Shown in pieces: positions 25,171-34,394 of a stretch of 64,000 nucleotides of DNA. Below the pieces are notes generated by a model. The model saw only the letters and a program-made list of their open reading frames with translations, was not told the DNA's origin and searched no databases. The position numbers were made by a program, and so were the translations under genes. The DNA is from Maritalea sp051251695 (GTDB lineage Bacteria; Pseudomonadota; Alphaproteobacteria; Rhizobiales; Devosiaceae), in the NCBI RefSeq assembly GCF_051251695.1, contig NZ_JBPOEU010000001.1, forward strand, positions 62,001 to 126,000. Direction: 5' to 3'. Within the stretch, counting starts at the first letter, position 1, and every line of letters starts with the position of its first letter.

Positions 25171-26004
25171 ATGACAGAGAAAAAATCTGGCGATTTCGGC
25201 ACATGGTTGATGCACATATTTTTGGGCTTCAACGCGCTGATCATGCTTTACCCCATCATTATGATGGCTCTATCGGCGTTTAAGACAAATAACGAGATAT
25301 TCTCAGCGCCCTTCTCATTGCCGAGCAGTTTCAACCTCGACAATTTTGCTGTCATTTGGAACGAAACAAATGTGCCACGCTACTTCTTGAATTCGACAAT
25401 TGTTACTGGCATTTCTGTGCTGTTTTTGTTGATCATCGGCACTATGGCTGCTTACGCGTTATCCCGATATAAATTTCGCGGCAACATCATGGTTTCGTTG
25501 TTCTTTTTAAGCGGGCTAATGTTGCCCCTGCGCCTTGCCATTATCCCACTTTTTATCCAGTTAAAAGCGCTTGGGCTGGTGGACAATCTAATTGGCTTGA
25601 TATGCATATATACTGCGATGTCGCTGCCCGCGACCGTGTTTATTATGACTGGATTTCTGCGCTCTCTTCCATCAGAACTTGAAGACAGTGCCCGGATGGA
25701 TGGCGCGAGTGAATTCCGCATTATGGTAGAAATAATGGTGCCCCTTATCACCCCGGCAATGGTTATTGCTGGTATCTATAATGCGGTCCCTATTTGGAAT
25801 GATTTCTTCTTCCCCTTAATCTTTATTCAGTCACCTGAATGGAGAACTATTGCGCAGGGTTTGACCTCGTTCTTTGGCGAATATTCGATCAATTATGGTG
25901 TACTTTACGCAGGACTTACCCTTGCAGCTTTACCCATCATGGTGATCTTTATTGTCCAATCGAAACGCTTCATTGCTGGCATGACTGCCGGCGCGATTAA
26001 ATAA
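25171..26004 (+). CDS. Sugar ABC permease, MalG type
   Basis: 277 aa, six membrane helices, EAA loop LEDSARMDGASEFRIMVEIMVPL (near residue 170). It pairs with the MalF-type protein 9 bases upstream. The serine hydrolase gene starts 7 bases after its stop, so the hydrolase is very likely in the same transcript. Confidence 0.93.
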   Translation: MTEKKSGDFGTWLMHIFLGFNALIMLYPIIMMALSAFKTNNEIFSAPFSLPSSFNLDNFAVIWNETNVPRYFLNSTIVTGISVLFLLIIGTMAAYALSRYKFRGNIMVSLFFLSGLMLPLRLAIIPLFIQLKALGLVDNLIGLICIYTAMSLPATVFIMTGFLRSLPSELEDSARMDGASEFRIMVEIMVPLITPAMVIAGIYNAVPIWNDFFFPLIFIQSPEWRTIAQGLTSFFGEYSINYGVLYAGLTLAALPIMVIFIVQSKRFIAGMTAGAIK

Positions 26005-26011
26005 TCATAGT

Positions 26012-27052
26012 ATGTTACGCGACTTAGATGACTTAATCGGGAAGGCAATTGGCGAAAGAACCTTTCCGTCAATTGAAGTATTGGTGGCCACAGGCTCTTC
26101 AACACTGGCGCATGGTGTTTGGGGCAGCCCGACAAATAATGACGTTCCTTTGAAGTTCAACTCAGTTTTTGATGTTGCGTCTGTCACCAAGCCAGTTGCC
26201 ACCGCTACGTTGTTGCGACAATTGATACGAGAAGGTGCTGTTTCGCTTTCCGACAAAGTAGCGCACTTTGTCCCCGCGTTTCTTGGTGACAACAAAGAAG
26301 ATATCACCCTGGGCCAACTCGCATTTCATGTCTCTGGGCTTCCTGCGGATATGCCTTTGGCAAAAATGACAGACGATCGTGAAACAGCGCACCAACTCTT
26401 GATGGATGTCGCGCTTAGTCATGAACCTGGGGCGAAGATGATTTATTCTTGTTTGGGTTACATCCTACTTGGCGAAGTAATTGAACACGTCCTAAACGTT
26501 CCACTTGAGCGTGCTTTCAACAATTATGTCGCCAAACCGTTGGATCTAAAAGACACACTGTTTCGACCTCATACACGCAGGCATTTTGCTGAACGAATTG
26601 TGCCTACGGTTAAGCCAGACAACACCAACAACGCAAGAACTGGCGTGGTTCACGACAGCACTTCGCGTCTGCTTGGCGGCAACAAAGGCAATGCAGGCTT
26701 GTTCTCAACGGCCAAGGACTTGCATAAATTCGCCCTCGCCCTGCTCGAAGAGCAAGACACGCTTACATTTGAAAACGGCAACCCCAATCATCTAGTTGCT
26801 CGAACCTTGGGCTGGGAACTAAAAACTTCGGCTGAGGATGATTGTAGTTGCGGGCGCGCGTTCCCGATCAATTCGATTGGGCATACCGGGTTCACGGGCA
26901 CCTCCCTATGGATCGATCCTGCATCAGAACTCATCGTCATCGCATTGAGCAATCGAACCTACTTTTCTCATCGAGAAAACTTACCTGCGATGAAAGACTT
27001 CAGATCGCAGTTACACGACCTTGCCGCCAAAACATTACTTGGTAATGTTTAG
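26012..27052 (+). CDS. SxxK serine hydrolase (class-C beta-lactamase/PBP-like), copy 1
   Basis: 346 aa. The nucleophile motif is SVTK at residues 57-60 and the third motif is HTGFTGTS near 290. The middle motif reads YSC (in MIYSCLGYILLG), where most relatives, including copy 2 here, have YSD or YSN. No signal peptide is visible, so it should act in the cytoplasm. Related genes lie in Bacillus MurNAc-recycling operons, but their reaction is not settled. Possible roles are hydrolysis of imported muropeptide side chains or esters. A true beta-lactamase is unlikely without export. Confidence 0.85.
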   Translation: MLRDLDDLIGKAIGERTFPSIEVLVATGSSTLAHGVWGSPTNNDVPLKFNSVFDVASVTKPVATATLLRQLIREGAVSLSDKVAHFVPAFLGDNKEDITLGQLAFHVSGLPADMPLAKMTDDRETAHQLLMDVALSHEPGAKMIYSCLGYILLGEVIEHVLNVPLERAFNNYVAKPLDLKDTLFRPHTRRHFAERIVPTVKPDNTNNARTGVVHDSTSRLLGGNKGNAGLFSTAKDLHKFALALLEEQDTLTFENGNPNHLVARTLGWELKTSAEDDCSCGRAFPINSIGHTGFTGTSLWIDPASELIVIALSNRTYFSHRENLPAMKDFRSQLHDLAAKTLLGNV

Positions 27053-27099
27053 GCGGCCTCCTCCAGCTTTCCGCAATCGATTTTTAAGCAGGCGAAAAA

Positions 27100-28797
27100 G
27101 TGAATAATCAAGATTTGATCAATCAGCTCTCCAATGCAGTCGGCAAACGTCATGTTCTCACAAGCAAAGCGACGACCCGACGGTTTCTGACGGGATTTAG
27201 AACCGGTCAAGGACACGCCATAGCAGTTGTGCGGCCCGGCTCGCTTGTTGAAATGTGGAATACGCTGAAAGCCTGTGTGGCGGCGGATAAGATCGTAATT
27301 TTTCAAGCGGCAAATACCGGGCTGACCGGCGGATCGACACCAGACGGCCATTACGACAGAGATGTCGTGCTGATTAATACGCAAAGACTGCGCACCATTC
27401 ATCCGCTTCATAACGGTCGGCAAATTGTCGCCCTACCTGGTGCAAGTTTGTTCGAGTTGGAGAAGTTGTTAAAGCCCTTAGGCCGCCAACCCCATTCAGT
27501 TATCGGCTCATCTTGCATTGGCGCTTCGGTTATCGGCGGTGTGTGCAACAATTCTGGCGGCGCTCTTGTGGAACGCGGCCCCGCATACACCGAAATGACT
27601 TTGTTTGCTCAAGTGACGTCTGAAGGCACATTGGAGCTGGTCAACCAGCTGGGCGTAGAACTTGGCGAAACGCCCGAAGAAATTTTGACAAATGTTGAAG
27701 CCGGAAACCTTTTAAACACGCATCAGCCCAATAATCAAAAAGCTTCTGACACTCAATATCCAAATATTGTACGAGACATATCGGCCCCAACCCCTGCCCG
27801 TTTTAACGCCGACAAACGTTGCCTACACGAAAGCGCCGGATGTGGCGGCAAACTTGCGGTGTTTGCTGTAAGGCTCGACACTTTTCCAACGCACAAACGC
27901 GATAAGACGTTTTATATAGGTACTAATGACCCATCCGATCTAACCAAAATTCGGCATTCAATCCTTGCAGAGTTCGAAAACCTGCCAATTAGCGCCGAAT
28001 ACATGCATCGCAATTGCTTTGACATAGCTGCAAAGTACGGCAAAGACACCGTGGTAATGATCGATAAGCTGGGGACAGATAAACTACCGGCATTTTTTGC
28101 ACTGAAAGGCGCGATCGACGCGCGATTGAACAAGTTCGCAATTACTCATGGCTTCACTGACAAATTCATGCAGACGATTAGCGGTCTATGGCGTGATATT
28201 TTACCGCGAAGGCTATACAAATTTCGAGACCAATTCGAACATCACCTCATTTTAAAAATGTCTGATGACGGGATAGATGAAGCGGCTCAGCATTTACCAG
28301 AAATACTATCTGGCAAAGATGCCTCCTTTTTCGAGTGCGGCGAAAGAGAAGCTCAACTTGCTGCTCTCAACCGATTTGCGGCAGCAGGCGCGGCCATTCG
28401 ATATGCTGCAATTCATCGCGATGAAGTTGAAGAAGTATTGGCACTAGACATTGCGCTGCCGCGAAACGCGCTAGACTGGTTTGAAAAGCTTCCGCCAGAA
28501 ATCGCCGACAAACTTCATCACTGCCTTTATTATGGGCATTTCATGTGCCACGTTCTGCACCAAGACTATATTGTCAAAAAAGGAGAGGACCCTGCGGCCA
28601 TCAAAGAAGCAATGCTTCAACTTTTAGATAAACGCGGCGCGGAATATCCTGCAGAGCACAATGTCGGTCACCAGTATGAAGCAAAACCAGATCTAGCCGC
28701 GTTTTATCGCACAATTGACCCAACCAACTCGCTAAATCCCGGTATAGGCAAAATGTCAAAACGTAAGCACTACGCGTCGTCAAATGCAGCGCAGTAA
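27100..28797 (+). CDS. dld: D-lactate dehydrogenase (quinone-dependent), Dld type
   Basis: 565 aa. FAD-dependent, membrane-associated enzyme oxidising D-lactate to pyruvate with electrons passed to quinone. The N-terminal PCMH/FAD domain shows VRPGSLVEMW, QAANTGLTGGSTPDGHYDRD and SSCIGASVIGGVCNNSGGALV. The C-terminal half (about 270-565) is the Dld membrane-binding and substrate domain, with LHHCLYYGHFMCHVLHQDYI and a final TNSLNPGIGK. The start is a GTG at 27100. It follows the serine hydrolase by 47 bases on the same strand. MurQ releases D-lactate, so this enzyme plausibly completes use of MurNAc. Confidence 0.93.
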   Translation: MNNQDLINQLSNAVGKRHVLTSKATTRRFLTGFRTGQGHAIAVVRPGSLVEMWNTLKACVAADKIVIFQAANTGLTGGSTPDGHYDRDVVLINTQRLRTIHPLHNGRQIVALPGASLFELEKLLKPLGRQPHSVIGSSCIGASVIGGVCNNSGGALVERGPAYTEMTLFAQVTSEGTLELVNQLGVELGETPEEILTNVEAGNLLNTHQPNNQKASDTQYPNIVRDISAPTPARFNADKRCLHESAGCGGKLAVFAVRLDTFPTHKRDKTFYIGTNDPSDLTKIRHSILAEFENLPISAEYMHRNCFDIAAKYGKDTVVMIDKLGTDKLPAFFALKGAIDARLNKFAITHGFTDKFMQTISGLWRDILPRRLYKFRDQFEHHLILKMSDDGIDEAAQHLPEILSGKDASFFECGEREAQLAALNRFAAAGAAIRYAAIHRDEVEEVLALDIALPRNALDWFEKLPPEIADKLHHCLYYGHFMCHVLHQDYIVKKGEDPAAIKEAMLQLLDKRGAEYPAEHNVGHQYEAKPDLAAFYRTIDPTNSLNPGIGKMSKRKHYASSNAAQ

Positions 28798-28869
28798 CAT
28801 GAGTTCATTTGATCTAGCTGCCGAGAAGACCTAACAATCCTTCGAGGTTTTATCACACAAATTTATGCA

Positions 28870-28899
28870 AATGGGCGCCCGTGCTGGACGCCCATTTTT
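28870..28899 (+). terminator. Terminator after dld
   Basis: AATGGGCG (28870-28877) pairs with CGCCCATT (28889-28896), followed by further Ts (five in a row in all). It lies between the convergent dld and chemoreceptor genes, so it may serve both strands, though the minus-strand T-run is shorter. Confidence 0.75.
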
Positions 28900-28914
28900 G
28901 ATCTGCGGCTATGC

Positions 28915-30960
28915 CTAAGCTGCCGCAACTTCGTCTAGGAATTTGTCCACTGTACCTTTAAGGACGGTAGACTGTTTGGACACACCTTCTGATGCGCTTA
29001 GTACTTGTGCGGCGCTTGTGTTGGTTTCATTTACCGAGGCCGAGACGATATCCAATGACCCGACAACCTGCTTTGTCCCATCAGCGGCTTGTGAAACTGC
29101 TTGTGCAATTTCTGCTGTGGCAGCGCCCTGCTCTTCTGCTGCGGAGGCAATGGATGCAGTGAAAGAGTTAACCTCAGCCATAGTGCGAACAATCTCCTGA
29201 ATGGCTGACACCGCATCACCGGTAGATTCTTGTATGTCAGCGATTTGGTTTGAGATTTCTATCGTGGCGGTGGCCGTTTGATTTGCCAAGGACTTCACCT
29301 CTGTGGCAACGACTGCAAACCCCTTACCTGCTTCCCCAGCCCGCGCAGCCTCAATGGATGTGTTGAGTGCCAAAAGATTGGTCTGCTCTGCGATGTCTTG
29401 GATAAGGGATATAACGTCCCCGATTTTTTTTGCAGCGGTTGCTAAGTTTTCTACCTTATCGTTGGACGCATTAGCTGCGATATTTGCCGCACTGACCAAA
29501 TTATTTGTTTTTGAAACTTGGCGGGAAATCTCTTCAATGGATGCAGCCAATTCCTCAGCTGCCGCGGCGACAGCCTGCACATTCTCAGACGCCATTTGGG
29601 ACGCCCCCGCTGCTTCACTGGTTTGGCCTGACGTGTTGTTCGCGATAGTGGTGAGTGAATTCGCCGTCGCGCTCATTTCAGATGTATTTGTGGCCACAAC
29701 ATCCAACGTTGCGGTGACTGTGCCCCTAAATTGAGCAATCAGTTCTTCGATGTTGGTCTGCCGCGCATTGCGGGTCATCGCTTCCGCGGCGCTTTCCTTT
29801 TCCAGTCGAATTCGCTCAATGCCGTTTTGTTTGAATATCTCAACAGCTCGCGCCATATTCCCAATTTCGTCCGAACGATCACGCGAAGGAATTTCTACCG
29901 AAAGATCGCCATCGGATACGACTTTCATCGTTTCGGTCATTTCCACAATCGGCCCAGAAATTGCTCTGCCGGTGACGAATGCCAACAACGTACCGAATAT
30001 CAAAGCAATAATCGAAGCAATGCTCGTCGTCATAACAGTTGTGTTGATTTCTTGTGTGGCTTGAGGTCCAAGCTCGTCTTGAAGTGCCTGACTTTCAAGC
30101 TTAAGGCGCTCCATTTCGTCGGCGAGCGCAGGGCCAATTTTGTCTAAGGTATTTTGAATTTGGTTGTTGCGCGCATTGATGATGGTCACTGTTTCATCAA
30201 ATGCAGTTTCATAAGCATTCGCACTTTCTAGCACTGAATTGGCAAGTTTGCGCCGTGTCGGATTTTGAAGTTCGTTCAGCATTGCTTGTGCCAAGCGTTT
30301 AAACTCTGCTAGCTCCAGTTTTGCGCGATCCGCACTTTCTTGACTATTGTCGACCAAAAAGCGATTGGCATAAAGACGCGCAAGCAGCAAACTTCTCAAG
30401 TCAATACCAGCCATATAACTTGCTTTGGCGTCTGAAGCCGAAAACGCACTTTGCATAATTGATGTGAGGTCTTGTTCCGCTTGCGGACCCACCACGTTCA
30501 TTTTTGCAACAAGTTCATTACGCTGTCGCACCAACTCTGTGACATTCGTGAATACAGTCTGATAAGTTTCAATCTGCAAATAGGCATCCGACATCGCCGC
30601 AAAGGCTTGCTCCCGCGCGAACAAATTTGAGCCTTCATTTATCAAGGCCTCGGTAGAGCTAATTCGATTTCGAACTTCCTCAGCAGCGGCATCCGAGTTA
30701 TTCAGTATGAAGTCTTTGGCACCTAGTCTCGCCATCAATAAATTGGCCTGAATACGCCCTAAATGGTTGGTTTGCAGCGCGTAGCTGCGGTATTGTTTAA
30801 AGTTCTCATTCGCACCTGCAAGACCAAAATACGCTAGTGCTGCGACGACCACGAGAAAAGCCAAGATCATTCCTGAACCTAAACCAATTTTCATGCCAAC
30901 CCTCATGTTTTTAAACGGGTTTTTCAACGAAACACTTGGCTCTTGTTCTATGCTTTTCAT
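28915..30960 (-). CDS. Methyl-accepting chemotaxis protein with helical (HBM-like) sensor domain
   Basis: 681 aa from the ATG at 30960, which has AGAAGG 8 bases upstream; a longer TTG frame is less likely. One membrane helix near residues 22-46, a long all-helical periplasmic domain (about 47-310, resembling the HBM bimodular domain), a second helix (about 315-338), HAMP, and a cytoplasmic signalling domain with the hairpin tip DIAEQTNLLALNTSIEAARAGEAGKGFAVVATEV. It relays ligand binding to CheA/CheW. It is monocistronic and sits between the two halves of the murein island; a link to murein fragments is only a guess. Confidence 0.92.
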   Translation of the reverse strand: MKSIEQEPSVSLKNPFKNMRVGMKIGLGSGMILAFLVVVAALAYFGLAGANENFKQYRSYALQTNHLGRIQANLLMARLGAKDFILNNSDAAAEEVRNRISSTEALINEGSNLFAREQAFAAMSDAYLQIETYQTVFTNVTELVRQRNELVAKMNVVGPQAEQDLTSIMQSAFSASDAKASYMAGIDLRSLLLARLYANRFLVDNSQESADRAKLELAEFKRLAQAMLNELQNPTRRKLANSVLESANAYETAFDETVTIINARNNQIQNTLDKIGPALADEMERLKLESQALQDELGPQATQEINTTVMTTSIASIIALIFGTLLAFVTGRAISGPIVEMTETMKVVSDGDLSVEIPSRDRSDEIGNMARAVEIFKQNGIERIRLEKESAAEAMTRNARQTNIEELIAQFRGTVTATLDVVATNTSEMSATANSLTTIANNTSGQTSEAAGASQMASENVQAVAAAAEELAASIEEISRQVSKTNNLVSAANIAANASNDKVENLATAAKKIGDVISLIQDIAEQTNLLALNTSIEAARAGEAGKGFAVVATEVKSLANQTATATIEISNQIADIQESTGDAVSAIQEIVRTMAEVNSFTASIASAAEEQGAATAEIAQAVSQAADGTKQVVGSLDIVSASVNETNTSAAQVLSASEGVSKQSTVLKGTVDKFLDEVAAA

Positions 30961-31325
30961 GATCGATAGCCTTCTCAAATGGACATAATTCAGAATGATG
31001 GTTGTGCGTTTTTGTGCGCGAAACGGCCATCAGAGCTTTAATAAATACATGAGACCGAAAGTATGGAATTCAGATGGTCACGGGTCATGTTCAACTGAGG
31101 TTATTGAATCAAAGAATTGATCGTTTGCCCCATCATATGTTTGATTAGTTTTGGTTAATCCCGGGTAACACAAGGCGTGTGTGTAAGTACCTATGCCCGG
31201 CGAGAATGATTAAATACAGCGCGACAACAACCAAGATCATAGATAGGCATTTGCCGAATTGTAGCGGCAAATTTGGTGGGGAATGGGAAGATAATTGTCG
31301 TGTTACAACAACCGTAAAGCGAACT
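30961..31325. other. Intergenic region without a supported gene
   Basis: 365 bases between anmK's end and the chemoreceptor start. It must hold the chemoreceptor promoter. A hydrophobic 31-codon minus-strand frame (31145-31240) lacks a ribosome-binding site and is not called. Confidence 0.5.
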
Positions 31326-32441
31326 CTATTTCGCGATACGGCCACCAACCATGGGTCGCGGAGCGCCTGTGGTGGTGGGGAAACTAATCGGCATTCCGCG
31401 CAATGTTCGCACAGCAAGCAAAGCAAAACATTCCGCCTCAACAGCATCACCACGCCAACCGTGATCTTCTGCAAATTCGACAGTACACCCCGTGCGCTGA
31501 CCAAGTGCCTTCATCATCGCGGGGTTTTTTCGGCCCCCGCCACAAACCACGAGGCGTGAAGGTCGTTGAGGCAACAGATCAAGTGCCTTGCCAACTGCGG
31601 CAGCTGTAAATGCTGCAAGAGTTGCTGCACCGTCGGCATTGCACAATCCATCAACCATTTCTGGTCCGAAATCAAAACGGTCGAGCGATTTAGGAAACGC
31701 CGCATCAAGGTACGGATGGTCTAGCAGTTTTGAAAGTCGTTGTTCATCAACCTTGCCTGAAAGGGCCAATGCGCCGTCCTCGTCCATCACCCCAAGACCA
31801 CGCGCTTTCATAAAATCATTGGTTGGCGCATTTGCGGGGCCGGTATCAAATGCAATCAACTGATCGGCACCGTCGGTCCAGGAGATGTTGGCGACACCTC
31901 CCAAATTGAGTATAGCCACATCTCCATTGGCCTCAATTCCGCGCAACAATGCAGCATGATAAATTGCGGAAAGTGGGGCGCCCTGTCCTCCGGCTTCTAT
32001 ATCAGCAGTTCTAAAATCATAAACGACTGGCACACCCAGATGGTTTTGCATCCGAGGACCATCCCCCAACTGACGCGTTCGCCCAATGCGACCCGGTTGC
32101 GGTGCGCGGTGTAATACGGTTTGTCCGTGAAACCCTACAGCGCCAATTTGTGACATCTTCATGCCTGCACTCTCAACCAGCGCCTTTACCGCTTGGGATT
32201 GCGCATCTGTTAGCAAGGCTTCAACTTTGGCGAAAATTGCAGGTTCCGGGCCATCAAAATTCCAGTCGCGCGCTTCAGCAAGCGCTTGGGAAAGCATCTC
32301 ATTGATCTCATTGGGATAAGGCGCGAGTGTGTAGGGTCCGAATTCTGCGACACTTTCTCCGTCCGTGCGAATGAGCGCGACGTCAATGTTCCCGTCCAAT
32401 ACCGTCCCTGTCATGAGGCCCACGGACCAAATTGAAGCCAT
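31326..32441 (-). CDS. anmK: Anhydro-N-acetylmuramic acid kinase
   Basis: 371 aa. It opens the 1,6-anhydro ring of anhMurNAc and phosphorylates it with ATP to MurNAc-6-phosphate, the MurQ substrate. The N-terminus SVGLMTGTVLDGNIDVALI (usually GTSxDG; here GTVLDG) and AVGFHGQTVLHRAPQPGRIG, NLGGVANISW, AFDTGPANAPTNDFM and VVCGGGRKNP all match the family. The ATG at 32441 with AAGGA upstream is clear. It lies 10 bases after serine hydrolase copy 2, at the end of the operon that starts with the peptide ABC ATPases. Confidence 0.95.
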   Translation of the reverse strand: MASIWSVGLMTGTVLDGNIDVALIRTDGESVAEFGPYTLAPYPNEINEMLSQALAEARDWNFDGPEPAIFAKVEALLTDAQSQAVKALVESAGMKMSQIGAVGFHGQTVLHRAPQPGRIGRTRQLGDGPRMQNHLGVPVVYDFRTADIEAGGQGAPLSAIYHAALLRGIEANGDVAILNLGGVANISWTDGADQLIAFDTGPANAPTNDFMKARGLGVMDEDGALALSGKVDEQRLSKLLDHPYLDAAFPKSLDRFDFGPEMVDGLCNADGAATLAAFTAAAVGKALDLLPQRPSRLVVCGGGRKNPAMMKALGQRTGCTVEFAEDHGWRGDAVEAECFALLAVRTLRGMPISFPTTTGAPRPMVGGRIAK

Positions 32442-32451
32442 GTCTTGTTCC

Positions 32452-33450
32452 TTATGAACTTGTAACGAGGTCGCCAACTGCGCGTCGTAATTGTGCAATG
32501 CCGCTATCAAAATGGCGGGTGGGGTGAACGCGGTTGGTCAGTAATGTCCAACTCAGCCCTGCATCAAAATCCACCCATAAGCCCGTACCCGTAAAACCAG
32601 TGTGACCGATTGTATTTGTTGAACAATTGTCGCCACCAGACCAGCCAGCGTGAGGACGTTCAAATCCATGCGCCCGTGTTTCAGACAGTGGAGTACGCAT
32701 CAGTTTTACCGCTGGGCTATGGGCGTCGCGCATCAGGTCAGCTGCAAAATCTAGGACTGCATTGGCAGTGCCAAATAGGCCCGCATGACCTGCGCCCTCT
32801 AGCGCGTAACAATTGTCGTCATGGACCTCACCGCACATCACTTTGTGCCGCCAGGTACAATCCTCAGTCGCTGCACTTTTCATGGGATCTGCGCTGAAAG
32901 AAAATCCTCTTGGAAGTTCTATTTCGCGGAGGCTGCAACCATAGAACCGTTCGAGTGCAAACCCTAACAGAATGAAATTGATGTCGGAATAGACCGGAGA
33001 CCCATGTCGCCACTCGCACTGGAGAATAAAAGCGCGCAGCAATTCTGGATCACGTCCATATGTATAAATCGGCTCCACGGCCGGAAATGGAGTTTGATGC
33101 CCCAAGCACTGGCGAAATGTCACTTTTCGTTCCCACGCATTCGCATCATATTGCCTGAGATCAGGCAGTAGGCTGATCAGCGGCGTATCCAGATCAATGT
33201 GTCCGTCCACGGCAAGTGAAAGAATTTTGGGTGTTGTAAATATCACCTTGGTCAAGGATGCCAAGTCAAACCAAGTATCATCATGCATTGATCGAGCGGA
33301 AGGCACAGTTTGCGCCTGGCCTTCAGAAATGATCGCTCGATCACCTTCGTTGGTAAAGACGGCTAAAACACCACCGGGAATGCGCCCTGCTTGAATGGCG
33401 TCGGATACAGGCGCGAACGCTTTTCGAACGATATGTGCTGCGTCCATCAT
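32452..33450 (-). CDS. SxxK serine hydrolase (class-C beta-lactamase/PBP-like), copy 2
   Basis: 332 aa, paralogous to the protein at 26012-27052. Nucleophile motif SLTK at residues 65-68, middle motif YSD in SPVYSDINFILLG, third motif HTGFTGTG near residue 282. No signal peptide, so a cytoplasmic location is likely. Its ATG overlaps the stop of the preceding ABC ATPase gene as ATGA, and anmK follows after 10 bases, which ties it closely to muropeptide import. It could trim imported peptides or cleave an ester or amide on murein fragments; the exact reaction is unknown. Confidence 0.85.
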   Translation of the reverse strand: MMDAAHIVRKAFAPVSDAIQAGRIPGGVLAVFTNEGDRAIISEGQAQTVPSARSMHDDTWFDLASLTKVIFTTPKILSLAVDGHIDLDTPLISLLPDLRQYDANAWERKVTFRQCLGHQTPFPAVEPIYTYGRDPELLRAFILQCEWRHGSPVYSDINFILLGFALERFYGCSLREIELPRGFSFSADPMKSAATEDCTWRHKVMCGEVHDDNCYALEGAGHAGLFGTANAVLDFAADLMRDAHSPAVKLMRTPLSETRAHGFERPHAGWSGGDNCSTNTIGHTGFTGTGLWVDFDAGLSWTLLTNRVHPTRHFDSGIAQLRRAVGDLVTSS

Positions 33451-34394
33451 TGCTTAAACAGGTGGCATGCCACCTCTCCTTTTGCGCCCACGTCACCAAC
33501 GCCCAATTCGGGTCGAATGGACGAGCACACATCCATAACTTTTGGGCACCTTGTGTGAAAGGCACATCCTGACGGTGGATTAGATGGATCGGGCACTTCG
33601 CCGCCCAAATTGGTGCGGGAGCGTTTGTCTCCGACCCGAGGAATGGCAGATAACAGCGACTGAGTGTATGGGTGTTGTGGGCGCGCCATCACTTCTTCGG
33701 TTTCGCCAATTTCGACAATTCGCCCCAAATACATAACCGCAATTCGATCACTCACATGGCGGATCACAGAAAGATCATGGCTGATAAAGATGATTGAGAG
33801 ATTGAGCCGTTTTTGCAGGCTTGCAATCAAATTGATGATCTGACTTTGAATGGAAACATCAAGCGCAGAAACTGCTTCGTCGGCAACAATCAGTTTGGGG
33901 TCCAGCGCAAGCGCACGTGCAATAGCAATGCGTTGCCGCTGCCCTCCGGAAAACTCATGCGGATATCGGTCAATTGAACTTTGCGGCAACCCAACGATAT
34001 CCAACAGGCCTTTGACCTTTTCCAAGCGCTCGGCGCGTGTGCCAATTTTGTGAACATCAAGCGGTTCACCAATCAGCTGTCCGACCTTATGGCGCGGGTT
34101 GAGCGACCCGAAGGGGTCTTGAAAAATGATTTGAAGTTCACGGCGAATTTCTTTGAGCTGTTTACGATTAAGCTCAACGATATCGCGACCCTCGACGATA
34201 ACTTCGCCAGCACTGGGCTCAATCAACCTCAGAATTGAGCGTCCTAATGTGGATTTCCCGCAACCAGACTCGCCCACGACGCCCAAAACTTCACCATCTT
34301 CAACGTTGAACGAAACGTCGGAAACCGCCTGAACGGTAGCCCCTTTTGGCCCGGGGAATGTTTTTGATAGGTTCTTAACTTCAAGTAGTGCCAT
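33447..34394 (-). CDS. Oligopeptide ABC transporter ATPase, DppF/OppF type
   Basis: 315 aa from the ATG at 34394, which shares a base with the preceding stop (TAATG). Walker A GESGCGKST, signature FSGGQRQRIAIARAL, Walker B LIVADEAVSALD, and a C-terminal oligopeptide-transporter extension with cysteines (GCAFHTRCPKVMDVC) typical of Dpp/Opp ATPases. It partners the next ATPase and the permeases encoded divergently at 37173-38953. Confidence 0.94.
   Translation of the reverse strand: MALLEVKNLSKTFPGPKGATVQAVSDVSFNVEDGEVLGVVGESGCGKSTLGRSILRLIEPSAGEVIVEGRDIVELNRKQLKEIRRELQIIFQDPFGSLNPRHKVGQLIGEPLDVHKIGTRAERLEKVKGLLDIVGLPQSSIDRYPHEFSGGQRQRIAIARALALDPKLIVADEAVSALDVSIQSQIINLIASLQKRLNLSIIFISHDLSVIRHVSDRIAVMYLGRIVEIGETEEVMARPQHPYTQSLLSAIPRVGDKRSRTNLGGEVPDPSNPPSGCAFHTRCPKVMDVCSSIRPELGVGDVGAKGEVACHLFKQ

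Noticed and set aside
31145..31240. Hydrophobic 31-codon frame on the minus strand after anmK
   Set aside because: It has an ATG and a stop but no ribosome-binding site, and nothing else supports it.
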